From Sporosarcina sp. HYO08 (GTDB taxonomy: Bacteria > Bacillota > Bacilli > Bacillales_A > Planococcaceae), in assembly GCF_001563475.1 (NCBI RefSeq), contig NZ_LPUT01000032.1, positions 1 to 64,000 of the forward strand: a stretch of 64,000 nt of DNA. The letters are read 5' to 3'. The notes below the pieces were generated by a model that saw only the letters and a list, made by a program, of their open reading frames with translations, did no database searches and was not told the DNA's origin. The stretch's first letter is position 1, and each line of letters opens with the position of its first letter. The translations under genes were made by a program, and so were the position numbers. This document shows, in pieces, positions 27,787 to 36,210 of the stretch.

Positions 27787-28899
27787 TTAAACACCTTCAG
27801 TTGATTTCGTTGTGTATTTTGGATAGCCCGTAAACTTAAAATCTTTCCCAATTGGCGTAATGTGGAGATCTTCTAATTCTACGGCATCACGCATGAGTGC
27901 AGCACCTGCACCTTCCAAGAATGTCGGCGCTTGTGCGCCGCCAATTAGTTTTGGCGCAATATAAATTTCCACCTTGTCAACAAGCTGTTGTTCTAGGAAA
28001 GCAGCATGAATTGAACCACCGCCTTCAATTAAGACGGACGAAACAAGTTTTTCACCAAGCATCCGAATAACATCCTGCGGATCGACATGACGAATGCCTG
28101 AAGTGTGGAAAATGGAAACACCTCGTTCCCCTAACGTCTTCTTAGCCTCTTCATTGTACGTATTTGCAGTGAAAATCCATGTTTCCGCCTGCCCATCCGT
28201 CACAACTTTTGCATCGAGAGGGATGCGCAAGGAGGAATCTAAAATAATACGAATCGGATTTCTGCCATTTGGAATCCTTGTCGTCAGTTCCGGGTTATCT
28301 TCAATGACCGTATTCACACCGACTAAAATGGCCATATTTTCATTTCGCAAAACATGTACATCGTTTCTCGCTTCGAGAGATGTAATCCATTTACTGTCCG
28401 CTGTATGTGTGGCAATTTTTCCATCCAATGTGCTGCCGGCTTTCATTGTTATAAAAGGTTTTTGTTCGACGATGAATTTATTAAATACCTCATTCATCTT
28501 TCGGGATTGTTCTTCTAATACACCGACAATCACTTCAATGCCTGCCTCTTCTAACATCTTCACGCCATTCCCCGCAACAACCGGATTTGGGTCGAGTGTC
28601 GCAATGACGACTTTTTGAATGCCCGCCTCAATAATTGCTTTAGCGCATGGGCCTGTACGCCCAAAATGAGAGCAAGGCTCAAGAGTGACGTAAATTGTAC
28701 CGCCATTCGCCTGCTTACCCGCCATTCTAATCGCATGGATTTCGGCATGTGGTTCGCCGGCTTTCAAATGCGTACCCATTCCGACAATTCGATTGTTGTT
28801 GACAATCACCGAACCGACAAGTGGATTCGGGTCAGTCTGTCCCTTCATGGCCCGCGCGTTTTCCAAAGCTAACTTCATATAAAATTCATGGTTGGTCAT
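27787..28899 (-). CDS. ribD: Bifunctional riboflavin deaminase/reductase RibD
   Basis: 370 residues, normal RibD length. The N-terminal deaminase (1-145) has the zinc motif HAEIHAI and PCSHFGRTGPC. The reductase domain (about 146-365) has KAGSTLDGKIATHTADSKWIT and the NADPH-binding VLIEGGGSIHAAF. It converts the GTP cyclohydrolase II product into 5-amino-6-ribitylaminouracil 5'-phosphate. Overlaps ribA upstream by 14 bp; the HAD phosphatase follows. No FMN riboswitch precedes the operon and no ribE or ribH is nearby, unlike a standard ribDEAH operon. Confidence 0.94.
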   Translation of the reverse strand: MTNHEFYMKLALENARAMKGQTDPNPLVGSVIVNNNRIVGMGTHLKAGEPHAEIHAIRMAGKQANGGTIYVTLEPCSHFGRTGPCAKAIIEAGIQKVVIATLDPNPVVAGNGVKMLEEAGIEVIVGVLEEQSRKMNEVFNKFIVEQKPFITMKAGSTLDGKIATHTADSKWITSLEARNDVHVLRNENMAILVGVNTVIEDNPELTTRIPNGRNPIRIILDSSLRIPLDAKVVTDGQAETWIFTANTYNEEAKKTLGERGVSIFHTSGIRHVDPQDVIRMLGEKLVSSVLIEGGGSIHAAFLEQQLVDKVEIYIAPKLIGGAQAPTFLEGAGAALMRDAVELEDLHITPIGKDFKFTGYPKYTTKSTEGV

Positions 28900-29647
28900 C
28901 TAGATTTGTCCCTTCTTCTCCAATATGGCCAGAACGTTGAATTTTTACTTGCAAATAATTTTCATTGAACGCTGATTTGTCACCCCATAGCGGTTCTCTT
29001 CCAGACAGTCGAAGACCAGCATTTTGCATCGCCTCCAGTTTCTTGGGGTTATTTGTCATAAGTGTAACCGGCTTTGTTCGAAGTGTTTTCAAAATACGAA
29101 TGGCATCCTCGTAATTTCTCGCATCATCGACAAAGCCAAGGCTTTCGTTTGCTTCTACGGTATCGTAACCGTTCTCTTGAAGCACATACGCCATCGCTTT
29201 ACTGAATAAGCCAATTCCACGACCTTCATGGTTCGCCAAGTAAAATAAAGCACCTGTCCCACGCACTACAATATTCCTCATCGACTGCTTTAACTGATAA
29301 CCACAATCACATCTTTTACTGCCAAATATGTCGCCCGTATGACAAATAGAATGCATCCGAATGAGTGCATCGTCCGCGTTTTCAAAATCACCATAGACAA
29401 GCACGCTCGATTGTTGGTACTCCGCCAAATTGGCAGACGCCAGTTGATCAATAATTTCTTGGTAATTATCCGTTACTTGGCATTGGTTTAGCCAACAATA
29501 CCATTGGAAAATAACCGTTTCTCCATCAAGATTCACGGGTAGTTGAATGGGACCCACCAAGTAGGTGGCACCTCGATCTGTTTCAATCAATTGAATTTTT
29601 TCCTTTAAGACATCAAGAACTTTCTGTTCCAGTTTTGCATGTAACAT
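28886..29647 (-). CDS. ribA: GTP cyclohydrolase II (RibA-like, stand-alone)
   Basis: 253-residue GTP cyclohydrolase II without the RibB (DHBP synthase) half found in B. subtilis RibBA. Zinc cysteines lie in CHTGDIFGSKRCDCG; the active site LANHEGRGIGLF departs from the usual RQEGRGIGL; YDTVEANESLGF and LMTNNPKKLEAM are conserved. The N-terminal 90 residues are divergent. First gene of ribA-ribD-HAD. The leader carries a hairpin (29691-29702 with 29710-29721) but not the conserved FMN-riboswitch sequence, so it is not obviously flavin-regulated. Confidence 0.9.
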   Translation of the reverse strand: MLHAKLEQKVLDVLKEKIQLIETDRGATYLVGPIQLPVNLDGETVIFQWYCWLNQCQVTDNYQEIIDQLASANLAEYQQSSVLVYGDFENADDALIRMHSICHTGDIFGSKRCDCGYQLKQSMRNIVVRGTGALFYLANHEGRGIGLFSKAMAYVLQENGYDTVEANESLGFVDDARNYEDAIRILKTLRTKPVTLMTNNPKKLEAMQNAGLRLSGREPLWGDKSAFNENYLQVKIQRSGHIGEEGTNLDDQP

Positions 29648-29860
29648 AAAATCATTCCTTTTATTTAAATTGGAGTTATTGCGTAAATTGGTGAGCTGTC
29701 ATGTAGATTATGGCAGCTTACTACTGAAAATATCACAAATATTAAAATGTAAGCCCAAGTTCATAATCCACCATTTCTACCATACTTAATCATTCGTTGG
29801 TGAATATACTCTTTGGATTACATTCATTATTATGATAGCAAACAATGAGGAGAAAATTGT

Positions 29861-30082
29861 GTGCTAAGTTTAAAAATGGGGGCAGCGGCAACTATTATTT
29901 TCACTGTAGCCATAGCATATGCAGAAGTTTCTAGCGTATCTATACGTTCAATTCGCAGGGAACGAGATCGCAAAAATCGACAGTGTTTTTTGCGGAATAA
30001 TCAAGCTCGTCTTCACGTACGAGACCCACCTTGGAAACTAATGATGGATATACACGTTTGGTTCTCTGTTAAAGATGTCTAA
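29861..30082 (+). CDS. Possible small membrane protein, 73 residues
   Basis: A GTG-started frame behind GAGGAG (8-base spacing). The product begins MLSLKMGAAATIIFTVAIAY, one hydrophobic helix, then a basic Arg-rich tail with no recognised motif. The second half has the composition of non-coding sequence, so it may be a truncated or frameshifted remnant. It is the only candidate gene in 29648-30143. Confidence 0.3.
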   Translation: MLSLKMGAAATIIFTVAIAYAEVSSVSIRSIRRERDRKNRQCFLRNNQARLHVRDPPWKLMMDIHVWFSVKDV

Positions 30083-30089
30083 ATACCGA

Positions 30090-30133
30090 AAAAGCGTCCT
30101 CGGTTTTAATCATTACTGGGGACACTTTTATTT
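30090..30133. terminator. Terminator between convergent units
   Basis: AAAAGCGTCCTCGGT (30090-30104) pairs with ACTGGGGACACTTTT (30115-30129) with one mismatch and several G-U pairs. It serves the HxlR gene on the minus strand and any transcript from the left. Confidence 0.65.
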
Positions 30134-30143
30134 AAACGGAACC

Positions 30144-30452
30144 TTATGCCTCTAACCAGTTCTGTGACCACTTTTCCATTTCTCGCATAAGAGGCTCTAG
30201 CGATCTGCCTTTGTCTGTTAAAGAATATTCGATTCGAACGGGTGTCTCTGGGAAAACCTCCCTATTAACAATCCCTTCGCTTTCAAGATCCTTTAACCTT
30301 TCGGATAGAACTCTGCCACTTATACCGATTGATGATTCAATACTGCAAAAACGCTGTGGGCCAGGTAGTAGTTGGTAAACAATTAAACCTGTCCACCTCT
30401 GGCTTAATAAACCTATAGCCTTTTCAAACCTAGGACAAATCGACTTCCCCAA
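30144..30452 (-). CDS. HxlR-family transcriptional regulator
   Basis: 102-residue winged-helix regulator with the HxlR layout: CPRFEKAIGLLSQRWTGLIVYQLL near the N-terminus with Cys6 as possible redox sensor, then ISGRVLSERLKDLESEGIVNREV and the wing VRIEYSLTDKGRSLEPL. Starts at TTG 30452 behind AAGGAG. Divergent from the LLM oxidoreductase-DoxX-FMN reductase group, which it probably represses until electrophile, quinone or oxidant stress, as YodB and HypR do in B. subtilis. Confidence 0.88.
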   Translation of the reverse strand: MGKSICPRFEKAIGLLSQRWTGLIVYQLLPGPQRFCSIESSIGISGRVLSERLKDLESEGIVNREVFPETPVRIEYSLTDKGRSLEPLMREMEKWSQNWLEA

Positions 30453-30524
30453 TTTAATCAGCTCCTTACTTATAGTATAAGTATCATTAATAAATAATTA
30501 AATAGCTTTTTACAAATCACTTAC

Positions 30525-30570
30525 TTGACTACCGTTAACTTTGATTATATACTAACTTACGTAAAGTAAC
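30525..30570 (+). promoter_or_regulatory. Promoter with candidate HxlR operator
   Basis: -35 TTGACT (30525-30530) and -10 TATACT (30548-30553), 17-bp spacer. Just downstream, ACTTACGTAAAGT contains the palindrome TTACGTAA (30557-30564) over the start region, a likely repressor site. Confidence 0.65.
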
Positions 30571-30656
30571 CAACTAACAATTTGTTTATTGTGAATATCA
30601 ATAGAAGGCTCGGTTAAGAGTGAGTCTAAGGAATAGATGGGGGGATAAAAACTACA

Positions 30657-31730
30657 ATGCGTGAAATTGAAGGAATTAAAAATTCAGGAATTGAAATTGG
30701 TTTATATACACTGGGAGATATCGTTCCAGATCCGGTTACTGGCAAAGCAATCAGTGCAGGACAAAGAACTAGGGAGATAATGGAAGCAGCCAAACTTGCC
30801 GATGAGGCAGGGCTGGATGTTTTCGGGATAGGCGAGCATCACCGATTAGACTACGCCACATCCTCACCCGCTGTTGTCTTAGCCGCCATCGCCCAAATTA
30901 CCAAACGAATCAAATTGACAAGTGCAACGACAGTGTTAAGCACGGTTGACCCAGTTCGTTTGTTTGAAGACTTTGCTACATTGGATTTACTATCGGATGG
31001 ACGTGCAGAAATAATTGCAGGTCGTGGTGCATTTGTTGAATCATTCCCTCTTTTCGGTTATGACACAAATGACTATGATGCCTTGTTTTCGGAACATATC
31101 GATTTGTTATTAAAGCTCAATGAAAACGAAAGAATTACATGGGACGGACACTTTCGCCCGTCATTAAGAAATGCTGAAATTGCACCCCGCCCCTTGCAGA
31201 AAGAGTTACCAATATGGGTTGGCGTTGGAGGAACTCCAATTAGTGCAGCCCGCGCTGGTAGGTTGGGTGTCGGGATGGCGATAGCAATTCTTGGAGGTGA
31301 TCCCATGCGATTTGAGCCGCTAGTTGAATTGTATCGTCAAGCTGGAATCGAGGCTGGACATGTTTTGGAAGATCTCAAGGTTGGTGTAACTGGTCACGGA
31401 TATTTTTCAAAGACCACTCAACAAGCCAAAGATGAATTCTATCCGTATTATTCAAATTATTGGTCATACGTAAACCGTCAGCGAGGGATGAGCGGCGGAG
31501 GGATGTCACGAGCAGATTTTGAACAAATGACTGCTTCTGACACTGCTTTGTTCGTAGGAAGCCCACAACAGATCGTTGAGAAAATCCTTTACCAATACGA
31601 ACTCTTTGGGCATCAACGTTTTATGGCACAGATCGATATAGGTGGCTTGCCATTTAAAAAAGTTGCCGAAGCTATTGAGTTATTTGCTACAGAGGTGGCT
31701 CCAATTGTCAGGAAGGCAACGAGTAAATAA
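30657..31730 (+). CDS. LLM-class flavin-dependent oxidoreductase
   Basis: 357-residue luciferase-like TIM-barrel monooxygenase using FMNH2. Features include IGEHHRLDYATSSPAVVLAAIA and TSATTVLSTVDPVRLFEDFATLDLLSDGRAEIIAGRG, plus PIWVGVGGTPISAARAGRLG. The substrate is unknown. It probably works with reduced flavin from the FMN reductase two genes down. The leader between promoter and ATG is about 95 bp. Confidence 0.92.
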   Translation: MREIEGIKNSGIEIGLYTLGDIVPDPVTGKAISAGQRTREIMEAAKLADEAGLDVFGIGEHHRLDYATSSPAVVLAAIAQITKRIKLTSATTVLSTVDPVRLFEDFATLDLLSDGRAEIIAGRGAFVESFPLFGYDTNDYDALFSEHIDLLLKLNENERITWDGHFRPSLRNAEIAPRPLQKELPIWVGVGGTPISAARAGRLGVGMAIAILGGDPMRFEPLVELYRQAGIEAGHVLEDLKVGVTGHGYFSKTTQQAKDEFYPYYSNYWSYVNRQRGMSGGGMSRADFEQMTASDTALFVGSPQQIVEKILYQYELFGHQRFMAQIDIGGLPFKKVAEAIELFATEVAPIVRKATSK

Positions 31731-31809
31731 AGATTGAGTAGATGGAATCTGACTTTTTAGCTGGAAATCTTAAGTAGAAAATCAAGAAATCATAAATAGA
31801 GGAGAATGA

Positions 31810-32229
31810 ATGATGGGATCAAGATATGAATGGAGTTTGTTAATTCTTCGAGTAGTTTTAGGAATAACGTTCCTAATCCATGGTGTAGCAAAATTTCAAA
31901 TGGGGCTTGGTAATGTAGCAGGCTGGTTTGAAAGTATTGGTATTTTAGGATTCTTGGGATATGTTGTTGCTTTCATTGAACTGTTCGGAGGAATCGCTTT
32001 AATTTTTGGGATTGGAACTAGAGTTGTCTCGGTATTAATCGCTTTGGTGTTGCTTGGGGCCATCTTTAAAGCAAAATTATCTTTGGGTTTCATGGGAAGT
32101 GAAGCAGCAGGCTATGAATTAGATGTAGCTTTATTATCAATTGCAGGAGTACTTTTGATTAGCGGAAGCCAGTTGTTCGCTTTAGATAAAAAGCTTTTCG
32201 GATCTGCAAAGGAAATAAAGTCTAATTGA
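31810..32229 (+). CDS. DoxX-family membrane protein
   Basis: 139 residues, four helices, with the DoxX segment ILRVVLGITFLIHGVAKFQMG and the Glu in VAFIELFGGIALIFG. DoxX/CatD proteins are linked to thiol, quinone and catechol stress responses in Bacillus, which fits HxlR control and the flavin enzymes on both sides. Two ATG codons (31810, 31813) follow GAGGAG. Confidence 0.9.
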   Translation: MMGSRYEWSLLILRVVLGITFLIHGVAKFQMGLGNVAGWFESIGILGFLGYVVAFIELFGGIALIFGIGTRVVSVLIALVLLGAIFKAKLSLGFMGSEAAGYELDVALLSIAGVLLISGSQLFALDKKLFGSAKEIKSN

Positions 32230-32374
32230 TACATTTTGATAAGTACGAAGTGAAAAATAAAAGTATAGAATGGGCACAATTGAAATTGAAAAAAGTACTT
32301 TTTAGGGAGGTGAAATTGAGCAAATGGGATTTTTAAGTAAGTTATTTGGATCAAAACAAGAGGAGGAAAAAACG

Positions 32375-32920
32375 ATGACAAAATCAAATATAGGTATTAT
32401 TTTAGGGTCAACACGTGAAGGACGTGTAAGTCCACAAGTAGGGGCATGGGTAAAAGAATTGGCAGATAAACGTGGGGATGCAAACTACACGATTATCGAT
32501 ATCGCAGATTACAAATTACCACTTTTAGGTGAAGCGGGCGGCGACGCATCAGGTGCGGCAGCTTGGTCAGAAATCATTGCAAAACAAGACGGATTCGTAT
32601 TCATCGTTCAAGAATACAATCACTCTATCACAGGAGCATTAAAAAATGCTTTGGATTACTTACGTGAAGAGTGGAACAACAAAGCAGCGGGGATCGTATC
32701 ATATGGTTCAGTAGGTGGAGCTCGTGCGGCAGAACATTTACGTGGTATTTTAAGTGAATTACTCGTTGCACATGTACGTGTACATCCGGCATTATCATTA
32801 TTTACAGACTTCGAGAATGGAACGGACTTCAAACCAGCCGCTGTTCAAGCGAATTCAGTGAACGAAATGCTAGACCAAGTGATCCCTTGGACAACTGCAT
32901 TAAACACAATACGTAAATAA
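32375..32920 (+). CDS. NADPH-dependent FMN reductase
   Basis: 181-residue flavodoxin-like reductase. The phosphate-binding loop is GSTREGRVSPQVGAW, followed by QEYNHSITGALKNALDYL and SYGSVGGARAAEHLR. I take the ATG at 32375, which has AGAGGAGG eight bases upstream; an in-frame ATG at 32324 (N-terminus MGFLSKLFGSK) also has a ribosome site, AGGGAGG, so a 198-residue form is possible. Third gene of the HxlR-flanked group; likely supplies reduced FMN to the LLM enzyme or reduces quinones or azo compounds. Confidence 0.9.
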   Translation: MTKSNIGIILGSTREGRVSPQVGAWVKELADKRGDANYTIIDIADYKLPLLGEAGGDASGAAAWSEIIAKQDGFVFIVQEYNHSITGALKNALDYLREEWNNKAAGIVSYGSVGGARAAEHLRGILSELLVAHVRVHPALSLFTDFENGTDFKPAAVQANSVNEMLDQVIPWTTALNTIRK

Positions 32921-32945
32921 GACTCGTGTAAGTGAATTTCTATAA

Positions 32946-32998
32946 AGAGACTGTCCTAAAACGAAGAGCCAAGCACTTCCAGGACTGTCTCTTTTACT
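32946..32998. repeat. Palindromic repeat serving as terminator
   Basis: AGAGACTGTCCT (32946-32957) pairs with AGGACTGTCTCT (32981-32992, one mismatch) around AAAACGAAGAGCCAAGCACTTCC, followed by TTTTA. A copy of the dispersed family seen at 22716, 27042 and, inverted, at 35023. Confidence 0.7.
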
Positions 32999-33125
32999 TT
33001 TCTAGCACCTTAATATGTGATATAAAAGCATGTATTTAGCTAGAATTCGAGATATTAATCTTGAATCTTTATCATTTGCGCGGTAAATTGATGACAAGAT
33101 AAACGATGGGGAGGAGGAAACGGGA

Positions 33126-33797
33126 ATGCGTAATCACACGATTGGTTCACTCATTTGGTTACGCTTAATGCGTTTTACAAACCAAAGTAACCAACTTTCA
33201 AATGATTTTTTAAAGCGCTTTGATCTGACAACAGCGCAATTTGATGTACTCGTTCAAATTCAACTTTACCAGCCGCTTACGCAAAGTGAATTGGCTAAAA
33301 AAGTGACGGTTACACAAGGCGGTATTTCTCGTATGCTTGCACGGCTTGAAAAAGAGGGTTACATTCTACGGAAACAAAGCTGGAAAACGAAAACAATTAG
33401 CTTAACTAAAAAGGCCGAAGAAGTTTTAGCAGAGGCGATGCCTGCCCAACTAGCGTTTCAAACTTCTTTTTTTGAAGATGTATTAACAAAAGAAGAAGAG
33501 AAGACGTTGTATCAACTAATGACACGGGTGCACAAGTATAGCCAAAAAAGAAAATTACCGCCGGGCACGGCTAAGCATTACTTAATGATCGAACAACAAT
33601 TAAAACCAATTTTGGCCTATATGAAGGCGCAAATCGTTCAAACGTATGTATTTATCGAAGAAAAAGATTTTCATCGAAAAAAAATCATAAATGATGATGT
33701 GCTTTTCCGAATTGAGCGGTTGGTAGAGGATACAGTAGATTTAACAAAGACGTATACAAAGATTCGAGAAGAGAACGAAGCTGCATATGATTTTTAA
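33126..33797 (+). CDS. MarR-family regulator with C-terminal extension
   Basis: 223 residues. Residues 1-145 form a MarR winged helix with the recognition helix in [20 protein letters not shown]. The extra 75-residue charged C-terminus (about 148-223) is not part of the usual MarR length and is of unknown function. GGGGAGGAGG precedes the ATG. It stands alone, with terminators on both sides, so its targets are not evident. Confidence 0.87.
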   Translation: MRNHTIGSLIWLRLMRFTNQSNQLSNDFLKRFDLTTAQFDVLVQIQLYQPLTQSELAKKVTVTQGGISRMLARLEKEGYILRKQSWKTKTISLTKKAEEVLAEAMPAQLAFQTSFFEDVLTKEEEKTLYQLMTRVHKYSQKRKLPPGTAKHYLMIEQQLKPILAYMKAQIVQTYVFIEEKDFHRKKIINDDVLFRIERLVEDTVDLTKTYTKIREENEAAYDF

Positions 33798-33842
33798 CTT
33801 AGGTGCTTAAGGCTTCCTAAATCAAAATAACGATAAATAAAA

Positions 33843-33890
33843 AACACCTGTACCCAATAAAGTTATTGTGGTATAGGTGTGTACTTTTAT
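33843..33890. terminator. Terminator between marR and GDPD
   Basis: ACACCTGTACCCAATAA pairs with TTATTGTGGTATAGGTGT. The hairpin closely resembles the one at 36150-36198 (CACCTG-ACCCAA arms), a second small hairpin family. Confidence 0.7.
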
Positions 33891-33911
33891 ATCCCATCCA
33901 AAGCTATCGTT

Positions 33912-34868
33912 TTAATCTTGTAATAAAGGAGCAATGATATCTACTCGATTCGTCCAAACACCACCGGAATAACGAGAAGGCAGTCGCCTCATATCCTCGG
34001 GTGTATCAAAACCTTCTGACCATCCACCGTCACCTGCAACAAGAATCACACGGGTGCCTACATTTCCTAATCTATTGATAAATTTATCCGGCCATCCCCA
34101 CATCCATGGCGCATAATTCTCCGGAATATGAATTTGTGTATGGTAACAAGCCGAGGGAATATAACCTGTCCACCCGACGGAAATATAAGGAATCATACAA
34201 CTTTTCAAAGTAGCCATAGACATTACGCGAAGTTCTGGCAGCTTTTCCTTTAATGATTGAATCGGCTGGTCTCCACCATAAACAGTTAGTTGCTTTAAAT
34301 GTTCATTTGGCAGTTTGGAAAGAAATTGCGCGAGCTGAATTCCTTCCTCTGGATCATCACTTTTAATGTGAATCAAAAACGATTCTTCTGGGAAAAAGGA
34401 CAGGACCTCTTCAAGAGAAGGCATGAGGCCTACTCCTTTGCCGCGAAAAGGATAGGTTTGCCCATTATCGGCTGTATAACCATAACCAATATCTAATTGT
34501 TTGAGCTCTGCCATTGTGTGATCCCTAGTAACGCCTTCGCCATTCGTTCTACACTCCAGCGTCCAGTCATGGAAAACGGCAAACTGACCGTCTTTAGTAG
34601 GATGAATATCAAATTCAACGATGTCAGCCCCAGCTTCAAAAGCAGCTTTCATGGAAGGAATCGTATTTTCTAAAAAAGGATGTTCTGGTTCATAGATCCC
34701 CTTTGCTGTGCATGTGTCACTGGCAATTCCCTCCATAGGGAAAGTTTGTGACATTCCCCTGTGCGCTAGTAACAGGGGGGCTTCATCTTTAACCTTAGTA
34801 AACAGAGAACTGTTATTTAGATAGATGAAGGCAGCCACGACTAATAAAAAGATTATAAGTCCTTTCAT
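33912..34868 (-). CDS. Membrane-anchored glycerophosphodiester phosphodiesterase-like protein
   Basis: 318 residues. An N-terminal hydrophobic anchor (about 3-19) is followed by a GDPD domain exposed outside the membrane. Catalytic features: AHRGM (His-Arg), FLENTIPSMKAAFEAGAD with the ENT metal Glu, VEFDIHPTKDG (Glu, Asp) and AVFHDWTLECRTNG with the second catalytic His. It should cleave glycerophosphodiesters to glycerol-3-phosphate, though substrates of anchored members vary. Confidence 0.9.
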   Translation of the reverse strand: MKGLIIFLLVVAAFIYLNNSSLFTKVKDEAPLLLAHRGMSQTFPMEGIASDTCTAKGIYEPEHPFLENTIPSMKAAFEAGADIVEFDIHPTKDGQFAVFHDWTLECRTNGEGVTRDHTMAELKQLDIGYGYTADNGQTYPFRGKGVGLMPSLEEVLSFFPEESFLIHIKSDDPEEGIQLAQFLSKLPNEHLKQLTVYGGDQPIQSLKEKLPELRVMSMATLKSCMIPYISVGWTGYIPSACYHTQIHIPENYAPWMWGWPDKFINRLGNVGTRVILVAGDGGWSEGFDTPEDMRRLPSRYSGGVWTNRVDIIAPLLQD

Positions 34869-34965
34869 CGTTTTTTAAAATTTCTTCATACTTTCCTCCG
34901 ACTTATCAATTTCCATTAATAACTTTCAAAAATAGTATAGCAAAAACTACTTCATATTCTGAAAC

Positions 34966-35008
34966 GAAACAGGTGGAGAAAAACGACTCGTTTTTCTCCA
35001 CCTGTTTC
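34966..35008. terminator. Perfect 20-bp hairpin
   Basis: GAAACAGGTGGAGAAAAACG (34966-34985) and its exact complement (34989-35008) with a 3-base loop. It ends the minus-strand FMN reductase transcript, although the T-run after the arm is short. Confidence 0.7.
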
Positions 35009-35022
35009 ATACCTGTTTTTAT

Positions 35023-35057
35023 AGGATTGTCCTAGAAGTGCTGGGCTCTTCGTTTTA
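35023..35057 (-). repeat. Dispersed repeat copy overlapping a stop codon
   Basis: On the minus strand TAAAACGAAGAGCCCAGCACTTCTAGGACAATCCT, the same unit as at 32946. It begins with the TAA stop of the FMN reductase gene (35055-35057), so the element lies exactly at the gene end. One of the outer arms is missing. Confidence 0.65.
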
Positions 35058-35609
35058 TTCGTGATGTTTCTCAATTAATTCAACAAAAGTATCGACAAAA
35101 GATTGTAGGAATTGAACGGTTTTTTCATTGGCAATTTTACCTTCTTCATCCAATAAATTTGCTGAATCGGAAATGTACACTTCAGGCTGTTGAACGACCG
35201 GCATATTTAAAACAGATAGTACTTGCCGTAAATGATGATTTGCACCAAATGCACCTAAATTTCCAGGGGATTGGCTGATGATGGCAGCAGGTTTCCCATT
35301 CCACACGCTTTTGCCAAGAGGGCGGGAGCCTATGTCGAGTGCATTTTTTAATACGGCTGGAATAGAACGATTATATTCAGGTGTTACAAACAAAACGGCG
35401 TCAATATCTTTAATTGAGTCACGAAATGCATTAAATTCCCCTAAAACATAGTGATCACTATCATTGTCTTGATTATAAAGAGGCATATAGCCGATTTTGA
35501 TAAATTCTGTTTCATATCCATCTGGAAATAATGAAGCTACATTAGCTGCAATCTTTTTGGAAAGTGATTCTCTACGTAAACTACCGACCAAAATACCTAC
35601 TTTTACCAC
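35055..35609 (-). CDS. NADPH-dependent FMN/azo reductase
   Basis: 184-residue flavodoxin-like reductase of the YhdA/azobenzene reductase group. VGSLRRESLSKKIA forms the FMN phosphate loop; VTPEYNRSIPAVLKNALD and SQSPGNLGAFGANHHLRQVL are the other flavin-contacting segments. Shares the fold but not close sequence identity with the reductase at 32375. Monocistronic; its stop codon lies within a dispersed repeat. Confidence 0.9.
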   Translation of the reverse strand: MVKVGILVGSLRRESLSKKIAANVASLFPDGYETEFIKIGYMPLYNQDNDSDHYVLGEFNAFRDSIKDIDAVLFVTPEYNRSIPAVLKNALDIGSRPLGKSVWNGKPAAIISQSPGNLGAFGANHHLRQVLSVLNMPVVQQPEVYISDSANLLDEEGKIANEKTVQFLQSFVDTFVELIEKHHE

Positions 35610-35961
35610 GTCATCCCATCCTTTTACTTTTTAAATTTTCACTGTAAAGGGGTATTTGTATTGACTGAATGTATATTATCGGAATAAAAAATACATTCTA
35701 TTCCCTCTGTTTCACGGATTTTTAAAGATGTTTTTGTTTTTTTGAAACTACAATTGAGTTGAGTCATCCCTAAAAATCTTATGATCGATTTTGTAGACTT
35801 CATCAATTTATCAACCAATCGACCGATACGCAAGTAAAATATCCCAAATTCCCACGTTTAAAAAACGCTTGGAAATTAAAGGGGAGTATTATTTCTGCTA
35901 AATAGCGCAATTTACTGTTGTAAGTGAAATTCACTTAACAAAATTATTGGAGTGAAGAAGC
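35610..35961. other. Intergenic region without a supported gene
   Basis: A TTG-started minus frame of 64 codons (35639-35833) has no ribosome site and no recognisable family, so I do not call it. TGTAAGTGAAATTCACTTAACA (35918-35939), a dyad with a GTGAA/TTCAC core, lies about 20 bp before the spore-protein-like gene and may be regulatory. Confidence 0.4.
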
Positions 35962-36138
35962 ATGCCAAACAACAATCAGAATCAGCAAAATCAGAACAAA
36001 GAGCAGAACCAACGCAATCAAAGAAATAACCAACAGGGAAGGCAAAATCCAAACAACACAGAATTTGCCAATGATTTTGGCGAAATTACACAAAACTTCC
36101 AAAAGCAAAATAACGCTAACCAAAATAACACTAAATAA
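35962..36138 (+). CDS. Probable gamma-type small acid-soluble spore protein
   Basis: 58 residues, very rich in Asn and Gln (start MPNNNQNQQNQNKEQNQRNQ), with a segment TEFANDFGEITQNFQKQNN that resembles the TEFASETNAQQVRKQN repeat of SspE-type gamma SASPs, proteins stored in the spore core as an amino acid reserve. It is shorter than SspE and has one repeat only. The ribosome site is AGTGAAG, weak. A strong hairpin terminator follows. The family match is by recognition of the short motif. Confidence 0.6.
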   Translation: MPNNNQNQQNQNKEQNQRNQRNNQQGRQNPNNTEFANDFGEITQNFQKQNNANQNNTK

Positions 36139-36149
36139 ATCCTGAGAAC

Positions 36150-36198
36150 AAAAACCACCTGCACCCAACAGCAAATGTTGTGGTACAGGTGGTTTTTT
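36150..36198 (+). terminator. Terminator of the spore-protein-like gene
   Basis: AAAACCACCTG-ACCCAACA pairs with TGTTGTGGTACAGGTGGTTTT and runs into TTTTTT. Confidence 0.85.
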
Positions 36199-36210
36199 AA
36201 TAATCATGTT

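Noticed and set aside
29648..29860. Possible FMN riboswitch before ribA
   Set aside because: The conserved RFN segments are absent; only a simple hairpin is present.
35639..35833. 64-codon minus-strand frame
   Set aside because: TTG start without ribosome site, no recognisable product.
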